A stretch of DNA of 35,986 nucleotides from Treponema sp. GTDB lineage: Bacteria > Spirochaetota > Spirochaetia > Treponematales > Breznakiellaceae. The translations under genes were made by a program, and so were the position numbers. Where the stretch lies: NCBI GenBank assembly GCA_031288975.1, contig JAITQK010000055.1:1-35986 (forward strand), read 5' to 3'. Positions 14,870 through 24,273 of the stretch are shown here, one piece after another (position 1 is the first letter of the stretch; each line of letters starts with the position of its first letter). The notes under the pieces were generated by a model, which was given only the letters and a program-made list of their open reading frames with translations, had not been told where the DNA came from and searched no databases.

Positions 14870-15808
14870 TCAGTCTAGTACCCCTAAGATTGACGCCAAC
14901 AGCGCCATTCTGATGTACATACCATATTGGGCCTGTTTGAAGTAACTCGCACGGGAGTCTATGTCCACTTCCGGGGCGATCTCATTCACCCGCGGCAGGG
15001 GATGGAGGATGATCAGGGTTTTCCGGGCTGGTTTCATCTTTTCCATGTTGAGGATGTAGCTGTCCTTGAGACGGATATAATCTTCCTCGTTGAAAAACCG
15101 TTCCCGCTGTACACGGGTCATGTACAGGACATCAAGATCGCCGATTACCTTTTCAAGACAATCGACTTCCTGGTATTCAATGGCCTCTTTGTCAAGAATC
15201 CCCGTTTTGATGTATGCAGGCACCCTCAGTTCCGGTGGGGAGATAAACACCATTCTGATATGGGGATAGCGGGACAGGGCCTTTGCCAGGGAATGGACAG
15301 TACGGCCAAATTTGAGGTCCCCGCAGAAGCCCACGGTGAAATCACCGATGGCTCCCCAGATCTGCCGGATGGTCATGAGGTCTGTCAGGGTCTGGGTGGG
15401 ATGGTGGTGGCCGCCGTCCCCGGCGTTTATCACCGGTACCTGGGCATAACGGGAAGCCAGCAGTGCCGCCCCCTCCTTGGGGTTCCGCATGACAATGGCG
15501 TCGGTATAGCAGGCTACGGTCCGTATCGTGTCCGCAAGACTCTCCCCTTTTGCCGCTGAACTAGAACTGGGTTCCGCGAAGCCCAGGCAGTTCCCCCCCA
15601 AACGCAGCATGGCCGCCTCAAAACTCAGCCGGGTCCGGGTGCTCGGTTCAAAGAACAGGGTGGCCAGTAGTTTCCCCCGGCAGCTTTCCCGCAGATACAC
15701 CGGGTCATCCTCGATTTCTTCCGCCAGGGTAAAGAGTCTATCCATTTCATCAAGGGTAAAATCCCCCGGTTCGATGAGATGCCGTCCGCTGAGTCTGGTT
15801 GCATACAT
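14870..15808 (-). CDS. pyrB: Aspartate carbamoyltransferase catalytic subunit
   Basis: The enzyme joins carbamoyl phosphate and aspartate, the first committed step of pyrimidine synthesis. The 312-residue protein has the carbamoyl phosphate motif [13 protein letters not shown] (near residue 52), [10 protein letters not shown], the [17 protein letters not shown] stretch, [10 protein letters not shown] and HPLPRVNEI. The length is typical. The start has GAGGT upstream. No regulatory PyrI chain or other pyr gene is nearby. It follows the transglutaminase-like/TPR gene by eleven bases. Confidence 0.96.
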   Translation of the reverse strand: MYATRLSGRHLIEPGDFTLDEMDRLFTLAEEIEDDPVYLRESCRGKLLATLFFEPSTRTRLSFEAAMLRLGGNCLGFAEPSSSSAAKGESLADTIRTVACYTDAIVMRNPKEGAALLASRYAQVPVINAGDGGHHHPTQTLTDLMTIRQIWGAIGDFTVGFCGDLKFGRTVHSLAKALSRYPHIRMVFISPPELRVPAYIKTGILDKEAIEYQEVDCLEKVIGDLDVLYMTRVQRERFFNEEDYIRLKDSYILNMEKMKPARKTLIILHPLPRVNEIAPEVDIDSRASYFKQAQYGMYIRMALLASILGVLD

Positions 15809-15819
15809 AATTACCTCGC

Positions 15820-17307
15820 TTACTTTTTTTTAATCGCCTTTTCTATCAGTTCCAAGTCTGCGCTCAGATGGCGGTTACCGGGAAACTCTTTCAGTGCGTC
15901 GAGGATAAACTGATGGGCGCCTTCGTAATTCCTGTGGTTAAATAAATCCACAAAGGTATTGTGAAGCTCCACAACCCGGTTAGTACGGAATACCTGGAGG
16001 CTATTCTCAAGCTGGGAATTTTTGCCATACCGGGTTATGGCAGCCTCGATGAATTTGAGGGCTTCAAGGGAGCTTTTTTCCAGGGCTAAAAGCTCTGCCG
16101 CTTTGAGCAAAACAAAGGTTCGCAGTTCCTCGATCCGGCCAGCCGGGAGTATTTTTACCTCATCAAGAAGCTTCAGCACCGCTTCTGCGTCGTCTGAACT
16201 TCTGATCCGGGAACTCTGCTGTACTAAATCAGCATCCACAATCATGATCCTAAAGGCAGCAATATTTCCAGGACTGAGACGGGACAGATTCGCGTTGAGC
16301 AGGTCCTGGGCTTCGGAAATCCGCTGATTTTGCAGCAGCTGCACCAGGCGGGTATTCACGACGGTGTATATAAAGTCCTGCCACTCCTCATCAGGATACC
16401 GGGCTTCCGCCAGGCCTGCCCAGCGGAGGGCCGCTTCTTCCTTCCCCGCCTTGACCAAGGAATTCCCGAAGTTGAGCAGCACATCCATCAGGTCCTTGCG
16501 GGGGTCTGAGAAAAACAATGATGCCGCAGGATTCCGGCGCTGGGAAAGCAGGGCCACCCGGTTCACTGCCAAGGGCACGGCTTCATTAAACCGGTTTCGG
16601 GATTCCAATTCGGTAATCCGGTTGGTGAGCATGAGGGAGACCAGTTCTAGTTGACTTATGGAAGCCCGATCCCGGGAATTCCGGGCCGGTACATAGGTAA
16701 ACCCCGTAACGGTGCGGAAATTATCGTGGAATTCCCGGCGGGTTCCGGGATCAAAGCCCAGGGGATTAGAGGTCTCCACATCAAGGATAAGGGAACCGCC
16801 AGCATTGACCATTACAAAAGCATGATCCCTGGTCATCATCCCCTTCACATCAAGTCCCACGGAAACGGCGAGGATCATGTACAGCACTGCTGAAGAGACG
16901 CAATTATAGGTTCCAGAAGTCAAAAGGGTGTCGAGTTTGGCCTGGTAGGGAGCATAGGTCTTGAGGAATTTCTTATGCATGAAGGCCAACACAAAGGCCC
17001 CCTTCTCCCGGGGATACAAGGGCAGAGAGGGAGACATCCGCAGCTCATCAACCGCCCCCCGGATGAGTCCCTCGAAGAAAGGCTGCCGCTTTCCCGCGGC
17101 AGAGGCATCTGCCCCGGATGCCCAGAGGCTTAATTCAGTCAGGGTCTGCCAGGAATACCCAGCCTGTTCTTGGCGGGCATATTCATAGGCTTTTGGATCC
17201 GCCTCAAGGGTGGGAAAGGAGACCGCTGTTTGGGCCTTGAGACACACCATCCCTGCTACCATGAGGAGGATAAAAAACCTGGTAAAAACCGTCTTGTTCA
17301 TTGGCAT
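15820..17307 (-). CDS. Exported transglutaminase-like protein with TPR-type helical repeats
   Basis: The protein has 495 residues. A signal peptide (about 1-26, [15 protein letters not shown]) sends it to the periplasm. A papain-fold transglutaminase-like region follows, with Cys136 in [13 protein letters not shown], His162 in RDHAFVMV and Asp176 in LILDVET. That order and spacing fit a Cys-His-Asp triad. The rest (about 220-495) is helical repeats resembling TPRs. The activity is unknown: it may cut or cross-link a peptide or only bind. It lies 16 bases downstream of an LPP20-like lipoprotein gene. The ribosome binding site is weak, and ATG at 17301 is an alternative start. Confidence 0.7.
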   Translation of the reverse strand: MPMNKTVFTRFFILLMVAGMVCLKAQTAVSFPTLEADPKAYEYARQEQAGYSWQTLTELSLWASGADASAAGKRQPFFEGLIRGAVDELRMSPSLPLYPREKGAFVLAFMHKKFLKTYAPYQAKLDTLLTSGTYNCVSSAVLYMILAVSVGLDVKGMMTRDHAFVMVNAGGSLILDVETSNPLGFDPGTRREFHDNFRTVTGFTYVPARNSRDRASISQLELVSLMLTNRITELESRNRFNEAVPLAVNRVALLSQRRNPAASLFFSDPRKDLMDVLLNFGNSLVKAGKEEAALRWAGLAEARYPDEEWQDFIYTVVNTRLVQLLQNQRISEAQDLLNANLSRLSPGNIAAFRIMIVDADLVQQSSRIRSSDDAEAVLKLLDEVKILPAGRIEELRTFVLLKAAELLALEKSSLEALKFIEAAITRYGKNSQLENSLQVFRTNRVVELHNTFVDLFNHRNYEGAHQFILDALKEFPGNRHLSADLELIEKAIKKK

Positions 17308-17323
17308 CCAAAGGGATCAGGCA

Positions 17324-18475
17324 CTATTTCAATAAAGCTGAAAAATACCCGGATAATACCCCTCCATAAGAATCGCTGATCTTCTTTTCTGCCGTCGCAA
17401 CAGCCCGGTTCATCGCTTCAGAAAGCGTAACATGCCCCTCCCTGCCGTTAATATTGAAGGGCAGCAGTATGCTATTATCCATCGTATCCGTCAGATTCGC
17501 ATCAACCACCCATCGGGCAAATTTATTGGTATTATTGGGATATTCCACCGGATCGAGCGTCACTTTTACCCTCAGCATATACCGGGAATTGGTTCCGCCA
17601 CTCTTGAACCCTGCCTTGTAAATCACCTCGGCAAAGGCCCCTTCAATCCGGCTCGACTGGTCATTCGTTACGACTACCCCAATCGGGAGGTTTTTAACGA
17701 TATTTGCCGCTTCCAGGCGATAGCTATTACCGGTTTTGAGGTCCCCAGGCACAATATTGGAGGTATTACCCACCAGAGAGAGAACCTTGCCATAGACCTC
17801 GTTTGCATCGGCGATGATGGCGGCCAGTTGATACCGGGAATACCCCTCAAGACCGTTCTTATCCAGCGCAGACATGGCAAGCAGCTCATCGATCATCCGC
17901 TGATTTGACCGTATCATATCAGGGTAAATGGTTGAGGTATTGGCCTTTTCCAGGATCGCGACGGCGTAATACGTGCGCTTATTGTCGTACCATACCTCCC
18001 CGATCTCGGCTCCCACGAGGGACTGCATCTCCACGATGATGTTGATCGCGTTTTGAACCGAGCTGTTTTTTGATACCTCAGTTCCTCCCTTGGTTACCGA
18101 TTCCGAGTAACCAGACAAGGTATCGAGCTGGGATTTTATGTTTTGACCAAAAAACGAGGTAAGCGCCACCAGGGCACTTTTTTCCGCTATGCTCCGGTCG
18201 GATCCATACCCAACAGCAGCGACATAGTCATTTTTACTATACGCCGTATAGGGGTCCGCAACCCAAGCGGGTTCCTTTCCCCCGCGAACCGGTGGCTTCT
18301 GGGCTGATGAACCGCTAGGAGTAGCCGGGGGCCTCGGTTCCCCGGTCATTTCGGCAACCGCGTCCCGTGCCGCAGCTTCCGCCTCTGCATCGGCATGAGA
18401 AGAGGGCGTACTTCCACACCCCACCAAGGTTCCCATAATACCGGCCACGAGGACTAAAGACACTACTTTAAACAT
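17324..18475 (-). CDS. LPP20-family lipoprotein
   Basis: This 383-residue lipoprotein has a lipobox TLVGC (Cys20), then a low-complexity Ala/Glu/Pro stretch to about 65. An LPP20-like domain follows (PAWVADPYTAY, VAAVGYGSDRSIAEKSALVALTSFFGQNI, repeated helices and strands to about 190). The C-terminal half includes VVVTNDQSSRIEGAFAEVIY, similar to FlgT/LPP20 accessory domains. It overlaps the COG3014-like gene by 13 bases. The trio LpoB-like, COG3014, LPP20 occurs together in many Gram-negative genomes. The precise job is unknown, probably in the outer membrane or periplasmic face. Confidence 0.8.
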   Translation of the reverse strand: MFKVVSLVLVAGIMGTLVGCGSTPSSHADAEAEAAARDAVAEMTGEPRPPATPSGSSAQKPPVRGGKEPAWVADPYTAYSKNDYVAAVGYGSDRSIAEKSALVALTSFFGQNIKSQLDTLSGYSESVTKGGTEVSKNSSVQNAINIIVEMQSLVGAEIGEVWYDNKRTYYAVAILEKANTSTIYPDMIRSNQRMIDELLAMSALDKNGLEGYSRYQLAAIIADANEVYGKVLSLVGNTSNIVPGDLKTGNSYRLEAANIVKNLPIGVVVTNDQSSRIEGAFAEVIYKAGFKSGGTNSRYMLRVKVTLDPVEYPNNTNKFARWVVDANLTDTMDNSILLPFNINGREGHVTLSEAMNRAVATAEKKISDSYGGVLSGYFSALLK

Positions 18476-19806
18476 ACCGTCTCCGTTAAATTAAGTTTAT
18501 TTGCCTCAACCTTTACCTGATCGTACCGATAGGAAGCGACAATACCGCCGTTTCCATAGTAATTCACCGTAAAGGAATAAGTGCCTGGATCAAGATTGAT
18601 ACCCCCCACAAATGCATACTGGGGAAAATACCGGGACATACGAATATCCGCCTGCTCACTAACATCAGAGGCCACCTTAGAGAGGATACCCACCAGGAGG
18701 CCCATCCCGCTGCCACCTTGCTCCTCAGCGGCATTGGTCGCCACTGAACTGCCAATGGCCTTTATAAAAGTACGGAGAAAGGTTTTAAGAAAGATCAATG
18801 AATACTTCGCCTTAAAGGTCTCAAAGGCGACTGAACCCATATCTTCCAGTAAATCAAGCTCAAATTGTTCTCCTCCGTCAATACGCACCACCACCCGCTC
18901 AACCATGGAGGGGCGGGAAACCATTTGGGGAAGCGCCAATTTAGCCAGATTGTTCGGGAAGGGCAAGCCCGGAAGGGGTATCTGGATCGCCAGTTCCTGT
19001 TTTACCGGAGACAAACCTGCAAAGCTGATAACATTGAGCCGCGCCTTCCCCGGAGGAATGGCCAATTCCTCACCGGTTTCATACCCTTCTTCCCCTTGGG
19101 GAACCAGGGACCGAGGCAAGGGATTTGTATAGACCGAAGGGGCTTCATTATAGGCTTTCTGTATCTCTGCAAAGTCGATACGGGCATCATCGGCGTCACC
19201 ATTACCGCGATAAAAAAGCACCCCCAGATACCGGGCCAAAGCGGAATTTGAAAAATTCACCTTGCCGCTGGGAACCTCACCTGTATCAACCTGCCGGGCA
19301 CTCTGGGCTTTAGCACGAGCCGCCTCGTACTTATCCGATAAGCCCTGTAGTTTTTCATTGACCTTGCGGATTTCGACCAAAGCCCCTTCCAGGTCTCCCT
19401 GGTGATAATAATTCAAGGCGTTGAAGACATTGATGTACAGATCCTCATAATCTTCACCCCCATAGTCCCTAGTATTATCATTGGCAATATAGGAAGCAGC
19501 TTCCTGGATGATACTTTTCGTATAGGCTTCCTGGATTAAGCGTTCCCCTTCCTCTAAATCCTGGGAAGAATCATCGTATTGCCCGGCATAATGTTCAATA
19601 ACCCCTTTATCAAGGTACAGCATGACCGCATTTTTTTTCGGGTAAATAGGCTTTCTGGTCTCCTGCTGTTTTTCAATAACCACAACCGCCTGTTCAAAAG
19701 ACCCTTCCCCTACCCCAGCATCCACCTCCCGGTACACATCCGGGTTAGTGGCACAGGAGAAAAAGAGAAATCCAGCGATTACAATCAACCCAACTCTTTT
19801 AAACAT
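18463..19806 (-). CDS. COG3014-family lipoprotein
   Basis: This 447-residue lipoprotein has a relaxed spirochaetal lipobox (FFSC, Cys18). An N-terminal helical region with TPR-like character (AVMLYLDKGVIEHYAGQYDDSSQDL, YINVFNALNYYHQGDLEGALVEIRKVNEKL) precedes a beta-rich domain containing VVVRIDGGEQFELDLLEDMGSVA. A final GTYSFTVNYY strand ends the protein. Size and layout fit the COG3014 family of unknown function. It lies 56 bases after the LpoB-like gene and overlaps the LPP20-like gene. Confidence 0.78.
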   Translation of the reverse strand: MFKRVGLIVIAGFLFFSCATNPDVYREVDAGVGEGSFEQAVVVIEKQQETRKPIYPKKNAVMLYLDKGVIEHYAGQYDDSSQDLEEGERLIQEAYTKSIIQEAASYIANDNTRDYGGEDYEDLYINVFNALNYYHQGDLEGALVEIRKVNEKLQGLSDKYEAARAKAQSARQVDTGEVPSGKVNFSNSALARYLGVLFYRGNGDADDARIDFAEIQKAYNEAPSVYTNPLPRSLVPQGEEGYETGEELAIPPGKARLNVISFAGLSPVKQELAIQIPLPGLPFPNNLAKLALPQMVSRPSMVERVVVRIDGGEQFELDLLEDMGSVAFETFKAKYSLIFLKTFLRTFIKAIGSSVATNAAEEQGGSGMGLLVGILSKVASDVSEQADIRMSRYFPQYAFVGGINLDPGTYSFTVNYYGNGGIVASYRYDQVKVEANKLNLTETVCLK

Positions 19807-19862
19807 TTTTATTTTTTTCTCCTTTTCTCCTTAAAAAAATCAATTAAAAACCACTCGTTACC

Positions 19863-20489
19863 CTACAGTTTAGCCTTGGCCTGCTGAATAACCTTCTTGA
19901 TGTCGCTATTCTGATCTGACCACAATATCCGGTTAGTTCCAATATTGGTTAATTGGGCATCCACAAAATAAGAACGCACCGAGGTATTCCCCTGCTTCTC
20001 CACAATAGCCTTGACCGAACCGGTCAGGAGGAAATTCGCCCCTGTCTCATTCCCTATGGCCGCAGCAGTTTCTTCACTGGCATTACCCTGCTGATCCTGC
20101 CGCTCCGTCCGGATCTCTGACCGGGTATCGCCGCCGGCGACAAAATCCAACTTACCACTATTAATGATGGCGTTTTCCATCATCTTAGAAATAATGGAGG
20201 TATCAATATGCTCACTGCTGGTGTTTTTGAAGGAACCGACCAACACCGTCGGAATCTCACCATTGTGCTCAGAAGCATACTCCTGGATGTATTGAGACAC
20301 CCGTTGAGACGTAAGACACGCGTTGATGAGGCTCTCAGAGACTTGCCGCACATCCGTGTCATTCCAACGGCCGCTTAAATCAACCTGGGTATCCGCATCA
20401 ACCCGGGTGACCTTGGGACTGGAACTACAGCCGGCCATCAGGGCCATCCCCAGGATACCGGCAACCAAAACAAAAATACGCTTTTTCAC
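19863..20489 (-). CDS. LpoB-like lipoprotein (penicillin-binding protein activator family)
   Basis: This 208-residue lipoprotein starts at GTG with a GGAGG ribosome binding site; its lipidated Cys21 follows MAG. The body matches the LpoB/COG3417 pattern: SGRWNDTDVRQVSESLINAC, PTVLVGSFKNTSSEHIDT, NSGKLDFV, ETGANFLLTGSVKAIVE and TNRILWSDQ near the end. LpoB in enterobacteria activates PBP1b from the outer membrane. A true activator role in a spirochaete is inference. It heads the long minus-strand run. Confidence 0.85.
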   Translation of the reverse strand: MKKRIFVLVAGILGMALMAGCSSSPKVTRVDADTQVDLSGRWNDTDVRQVSESLINACLTSQRVSQYIQEYASEHNGEIPTVLVGSFKNTSSEHIDTSIISKMMENAIINSGKLDFVAGGDTRSEIRTERQDQQGNASEETAAAIGNETGANFLLTGSVKAIVEKQGNTSVRSYFVDAQLTNIGTNRILWSDQNSDIKKVIQQAKAKL

Positions 20490-20513
20490 GTAATCCTCCT
20501 CAGTACAACCATC

Positions 20514-20542
20514 ATATTAGACTGGAAAAAAAAGAAAATCAA
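20514..20542 (-). promoter_or_regulatory. Promoter of the lipoprotein operon
   Basis: On the minus strand TTGATT (20542-20537), 17 bases that are mostly T, then TAATAT (20519-20514), about 25 bases before the LpoB-like start codon. It probably drives the lipoprotein genes and perhaps reads on towards pyrB. Confidence 0.5.
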
Positions 20543-20697
20543 GCGATCAAACCTCTTTGAATAAAAAAAATCAAGAAAAAAAATGGAAAAAAGGTATAAT
20601 CGGGCCATAAAGAGCTTATCCCCAAATAAATATTGCCAACAAGAGGGATAAAGGAGAACCATGATACAAAAGAAGGCATGAGAGATAACCGGCGGGT

Positions 20698-21348
20698 GGT
20701 GATCCACAAAGTATGCTGAGGCATCCGACCTTCATTGATGTAAAAGAATATCGCATCAAATACCTTCCGATGGATGATTCGCTTTTTTGAAAAACAACAT
20801 GTCTTCAAAACTCTGCCAATCATCAGTCGCAATGCGATCATAAGTAATGCCTAAACGTTTGAGTTTCTTTTTTAATTTTTGTGCTGTTTTTAAGTCCCGT
20901 TTCCCCCAAGCATACGCCACAATCTCCCCGGAAGCACGATGATAGGCATAAATAAGCCATATTTTATTCGACTTTTTTCCAAGATATGTCCAAAATTCGT
21001 CGATTTCAAGGACATCATAGTGTTTTTTCTTTGGTTTTATTTTATATTTAAGAGATTTGAGTATTTTTAAGACTTTGGTTATACTGATACAGAGGATGGC
21101 GCTTGGACGCCACAACCACGTACCACCATGCGTTTCACGAGGGTGAGTATATCAGACCGGCCTATACGTCAGTTCCCGCTCATCGATAAACTGACGTCCG
21201 CAATCCTTGCATCGATAATTTTGTTTCCCATTGCGTTTTTCATACTATGACAATGGGGGCAGTAGAGTTTTATGCTAATAGTCATTTTTCTATACTCTCT
21301 TTCTGCCTTTTTTGTCATCTACTAGTCCAGCATACTTTCTGGATCACC
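20698..21348 (-). mobile_element. Degraded IS1-family insertion sequence
   Basis: The terminal inverted repeats are GGTGATCCACAAAGTATGCTGA (20698-20719) and the reverse complement of 21327-21348, alike at 20 of 22 bases. Both begin GGTGAT as in IS1. The element is 651 bases against about 770 for intact IS1, consistent with an internal deletion of about 120 bases inside the transposase gene. No target duplication is evident in the flanks. With its flanks it fills the gap 20490-21507. Confidence 0.85.
20716..21285 (-). pseudogene. IS1-family transposase, broken
   Basis: Read on the minus strand from the ATG at 21285, the frame begins MTISIKLYCPHCHS and shifts to NYRCKDCGRQFIDEREL (together the zinc-finger half). 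It has a stop at the TGA following RPV, then continues as LWRPSAILCISITKVLK and EIDEFWTYLGKKSNKIWLI...RIATDDWQSF. The first two catalytic acidic residues are there. An internal deletion after DDWQSF removes the segment that normally carries the third catalytic Glu (GIEGNN) and shifts the frame. The usual C-terminus TCCFSKKRIIHRKVFDAIFF follows in another frame. It is clearly inactive. Confidence 0.85.
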
Positions 21349-21416
21349 TCCCATTTTTTTTATCGTGAAGGTGCACAAGACAAAAAGGCAGTAAATGCGG
21401 CTGGACTATGATCGCC

Positions 21417-21446
21417 TTGTTTTTCCAGGTGGGTCCCGGTTATAAT
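21417..21446 (+). promoter_or_regulatory. Candidate promoter of pheS
   Basis: TTGTTT (21417-21422), 18 bases, perfect TATAAT (21441-21446), about 60 bases before the start codon. It lies outside the IS1 remnant. Confidence 0.45.
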
Positions 21447-21507
21447 CATCCAGAGTAATACGCAATATTGAACGTATGTTTGATTTATCTTTTTTAAGGC
21501 AAATACT

Positions 21508-23100
21508 ATGGATATTCAAAGTGTGGTGAAGCATCTGCATCCCCTGGAGGTCCGGGTCCTCCGGTCGTACCGGCGCGGGGATGAACTTACTATTGAGAAG
21601 GTTGAAGCTGATCTGAGTTTTAAGCCGGGAAATGGCAACCAGGCCCTGTCTTGGCTGGCTGGTAAGGGTCTGGTCAGCGAGGTGCGCCGGGAGACGAAGG
21701 TTTTTTTTGAATTGACCAATTTGGGCCGGGAGTGGAAGGAAAAGGGTACCCCAGAGGAGCGGATCATCGAGCTGGTCCGCATTAAACCGGGGCTTCGGCT
21801 CCCGGATATTGCCCAAACCCTGGGGCTTGATAATAAGGATGTAGGAAGCGCTTTTGGCGCCCTCTCCAAGCTGGGGGCCTTTGCCCTGGACGGGGATAAG
21901 CGGGTAAGCGCTACCCTGCCTCAGGATCAGGTAAAGAATGGCCGGCCTGCGAAAGGACATGCCGCCGAACACCTTGCCCTGCTCCGGGGGCTTTTAGACA
22001 AGGCGGTCGCAGCGGAAGGGGGCCTCCTCGCCCAGGATGCATTATCCGAAGCGGAGCGGGCCAGTATGGGGGGCATTGCCAAGAAGCGGGGGGCTGCTGG
22101 TTCCGCATTCCGGGCGGTGGATCGAGAGACGGTCGTTTTCGGCGTTACCCCTGACGGAGACGCAGTGGCCCAGGCTCTGCAAGCGGCGGGGATCACCGGG
22201 GAAGAAATCGGTGCTCTCACCCCGGAGATGCTGGCCACGGGAACCTGGAAGGGGAAGCGGTTCCGTTCCTATAATGTGCAGGTTCCCCCCACGCGGCTCA
22301 CCGTGGGCCGGACCAATCCCTACGCGAAATTTCTGGAGGATGTGAAGGATAAACTCGTATCCCTGGGTTTTGAGGAATTCGACGGTCCCCTGGTGGAGAC
22401 GGAATTCTGGAATTCCGACGCCCTCTTCATGCCCCAGTTTCATTCTGCCCGGGACATCCACGATGTGTACCATGTTGGGGAACCAAAGCAGGCCAAGGCC
22501 ATCGAGGAACCCTGGCTGAGTCAGGTGGCTGCCGCCCATGAAAACGGCGGAAAGACCGGCAGCCGGGGCTGGAACTACCCCTTTGACCAGGAGTTCACAC
22601 GGCGGCTCATTCTGCGGAGCCAGGGTACCGTGCTCTCTGCCAAACAGCTCCCCACAGCGAAAATCCCCGGCAAGTACTTCGGCATAGTCCGCTGTTTCCG
22701 CTACGACCGGGTGGATGCCACCCACCTCTCGGACTTCTACCAGACCGAGGGTATTGTCCTTGGCGAAGAGGTGAACCTCAGAACCTTGCTGGGCTTCCTG
22801 GAGATGTTCGCCCTAGAAGTGGCCGGCGCCAAGGAAGTGAAGTACGTTCCCGGGTATTTCCCCTTTACCGAGCCTTCGGTGGAGGTCCACATCAAACACC
22901 CGGTGCTTGGCTGGTTTGAGCTGGGAGGCTCCGGGATTTTCCGGCCTGAAGTAACAGCCTCCCTGGGGGTGAACGTACCGGTAGCGGCCTGGGGCATCGG
23001 CATTGACCGCATGGCCCTCATGGCCCTGGGGCTTAACGATCTGCGGGAACTGTTCAGTTATGATATTGAGAACGTGCGGCGGCGGCGGCAGGTACAGTGA
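21508..23100 (+). CDS. pheS: Phenylalanine--tRNA ligase alpha subunit, archaeal/eukaryotic type
   Basis: The enzyme charges tRNA-Phe. Its 530 residues are much longer than typical bacterial PheS (about 330-350). The N-terminal third contains winged-helix DNA/tRNA-binding-like modules (LHPLEVRVLRSYRRGDELT; LRLPDIAQTLGLDNKDVGSA) as in archaeal and cytosolic enzymes. The class II core follows: DGPLVETEFWNSDALFMPQ, RSQGTVLSAKQLP, CFRYDRVDATHLSDFYQTEG, FPFTEPSVEVHI and the motif 3 region WGIGIDRMALMALGLNDLR. Spirochaetes are known to carry archaeal-type PheRS, probably by ancient transfer. pheT is not in this window. Confidence 0.96.
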   Translation: MDIQSVVKHLHPLEVRVLRSYRRGDELTIEKVEADLSFKPGNGNQALSWLAGKGLVSEVRRETKVFFELTNLGREWKEKGTPEERIIELVRIKPGLRLPDIAQTLGLDNKDVGSAFGALSKLGAFALDGDKRVSATLPQDQVKNGRPAKGHAAEHLALLRGLLDKAVAAEGGLLAQDALSEAERASMGGIAKKRGAAGSAFRAVDRETVVFGVTPDGDAVAQALQAAGITGEEIGALTPEMLATGTWKGKRFRSYNVQVPPTRLTVGRTNPYAKFLEDVKDKLVSLGFEEFDGPLVETEFWNSDALFMPQFHSARDIHDVYHVGEPKQAKAIEEPWLSQVAAAHENGGKTGSRGWNYPFDQEFTRRLILRSQGTVLSAKQLPTAKIPGKYFGIVRCFRYDRVDATHLSDFYQTEGIVLGEEVNLRTLLGFLEMFALEVAGAKEVKYVPGYFPFTEPSVEVHIKHPVLGWFELGGSGIFRPEVTASLGVNVPVAAWGIGIDRMALMALGLNDLRELFSYDIENVRRRRQVQ

Positions 23101-23115
23101 AGGAGTGCCTGCTGG

Positions 23116-24150
23116 TCAATGCTGATCCGAGAGGGAGAGGCCGCTGAGGATCAGGATTTCCGGGCGGTATTCAAAGTGCATGGTGTCAAAAAAAAGCCAT
23201 TTCCCGCCCCACACAAAACCATACGCCTCGAATGCTTTGATGACCGCCTCCGGGGGATGGAGCCGCTTTTCGTAGGGAACTGCCCACCATTCAGGATAGG
23301 CCTGGGAGGTCCAGAGCCAGTAGGTCTGAAAGCCCCGCTGGGATTTGGGCAGCAGATCAAGGGCCGCGCCATAGGCGTGAAAACTCCTATTTTGGGTATC
23401 GGCGATGTCTCGCCAGTTCCAGGCGCTAATGGTGTTCAGCTCGTTGATCCACTGCCGCACCTGGACACTGGTCTGGGCTTCCCTTTGGATCCGCTCTTCC
23501 ACCAGGGCGAGTTCTTCCATAATCGCATAATGGACGAGCATATCCCGCCCCAGAAAGCGGATGGTCTTGACCCGGTTATAGGCTTCCTCCTTGGTATGGG
23601 CACGCCAGAGGGTGTCAAAGAAGCGCTGAGAGCGTCTCGATGACTGCCGGTTTCGGCGTTCCATCTGACGCCGTAACCGGTCGGCCTCTTCCGGGCTTGG
23701 CGCCTTCCAAGGGGGCAATTCTGCCGGGTAGGTATAGAAGGGCTGGGGATCATAGTCCGTGTCCTGCTTCCGCAATTCCTCTGGCAGGAGCCTACCCCCG
23801 GCATAATAGAAAAAGACCCCTTGAATCGCCACAGCCCAATCCCCGTCCCGGTATACTGCCGGGGATATCCGGTCGGGGTATGCGGTTGCTAGGGCCTTCA
23901 TGACGACTTCGGCCCTGTTGGGCGATTCCAGAGGGGACCCCTGGAACGAGCCTGCAGCGGTTTCAAGCTTGCCACCCTGGGCAAAGGGATCAATGCCCTG
24001 GGGACTCACTTCCGCTTCGGTGAGCGCCGATGGCTGGCCCGGTGATACCTGGCCCTTCTGCCACTGTCCGCTCCCCAGGGCGAAACCACCATTAAGGCCC
24101 GAAATACATAAGGTAATACAAACAATCGGGTACTTTGCGATGTACAACAA
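23116..24150 (-). CDS. Exported M15-family D,D-carboxypeptidase-like protein
   Basis: The protein has 344 residues from TTG at 24150 (TTG at 24147 is possible), with GGAGG about eleven bases upstream. An N-terminal hydrophobic segment (IVCITLCISGLNGGFAL) indicates export. The C-terminal half carries the M15 zinc motifs: SFHAYGAALDL (near residue 255, His and Asp ligands) and HFEYRPE (near 325, His ligand). WVGGKW-like WGGKWLFFDTM lies just before. M15 peptidases trim peptidoglycan stem peptides. The N-terminal part (about 30-190) is unfamiliar. It is convergent with pheS, leaving only 15 bases between them. Confidence 0.8.
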   Translation of the reverse strand: MLYIAKYPIVCITLCISGLNGGFALGSGQWQKGQVSPGQPSALTEAEVSPQGIDPFAQGGKLETAAGSFQGSPLESPNRAEVVMKALATAYPDRISPAVYRDGDWAVAIQGVFFYYAGGRLLPEELRKQDTDYDPQPFYTYPAELPPWKAPSPEEADRLRRQMERRNRQSSRRSQRFFDTLWRAHTKEEAYNRVKTIRFLGRDMLVHYAIMEELALVEERIQREAQTSVQVRQWINELNTISAWNWRDIADTQNRSFHAYGAALDLLPKSQRGFQTYWLWTSQAYPEWWAVPYEKRLHPPEAVIKAFEAYGFVWGGKWLFFDTMHFEYRPEILILSGLSLSDQH

Positions 24151-24273
24151 CAGTGATCATTCCTCCTGCTCTTTGTTATACCATAAAATTGTTTTTTGTT
24201 ACATTAATGCCCTGGGCTTTTCAGAGACAGACGGGGAATTCCGATAATGTAAACATATACAGGAGAGATCGAT

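Noticed and set aside
20539-20707. Small hydrophobic frame beyond the left IS1 end
   Set aside because: It is the continuation of the frameshifted transposase C-terminus through the terminal repeat into the lipoprotein promoter region.
22042-22725. Minus-strand open frame inside pheS
   Set aside because: It is an antisense shadow of the conserved catalytic core of PheS.
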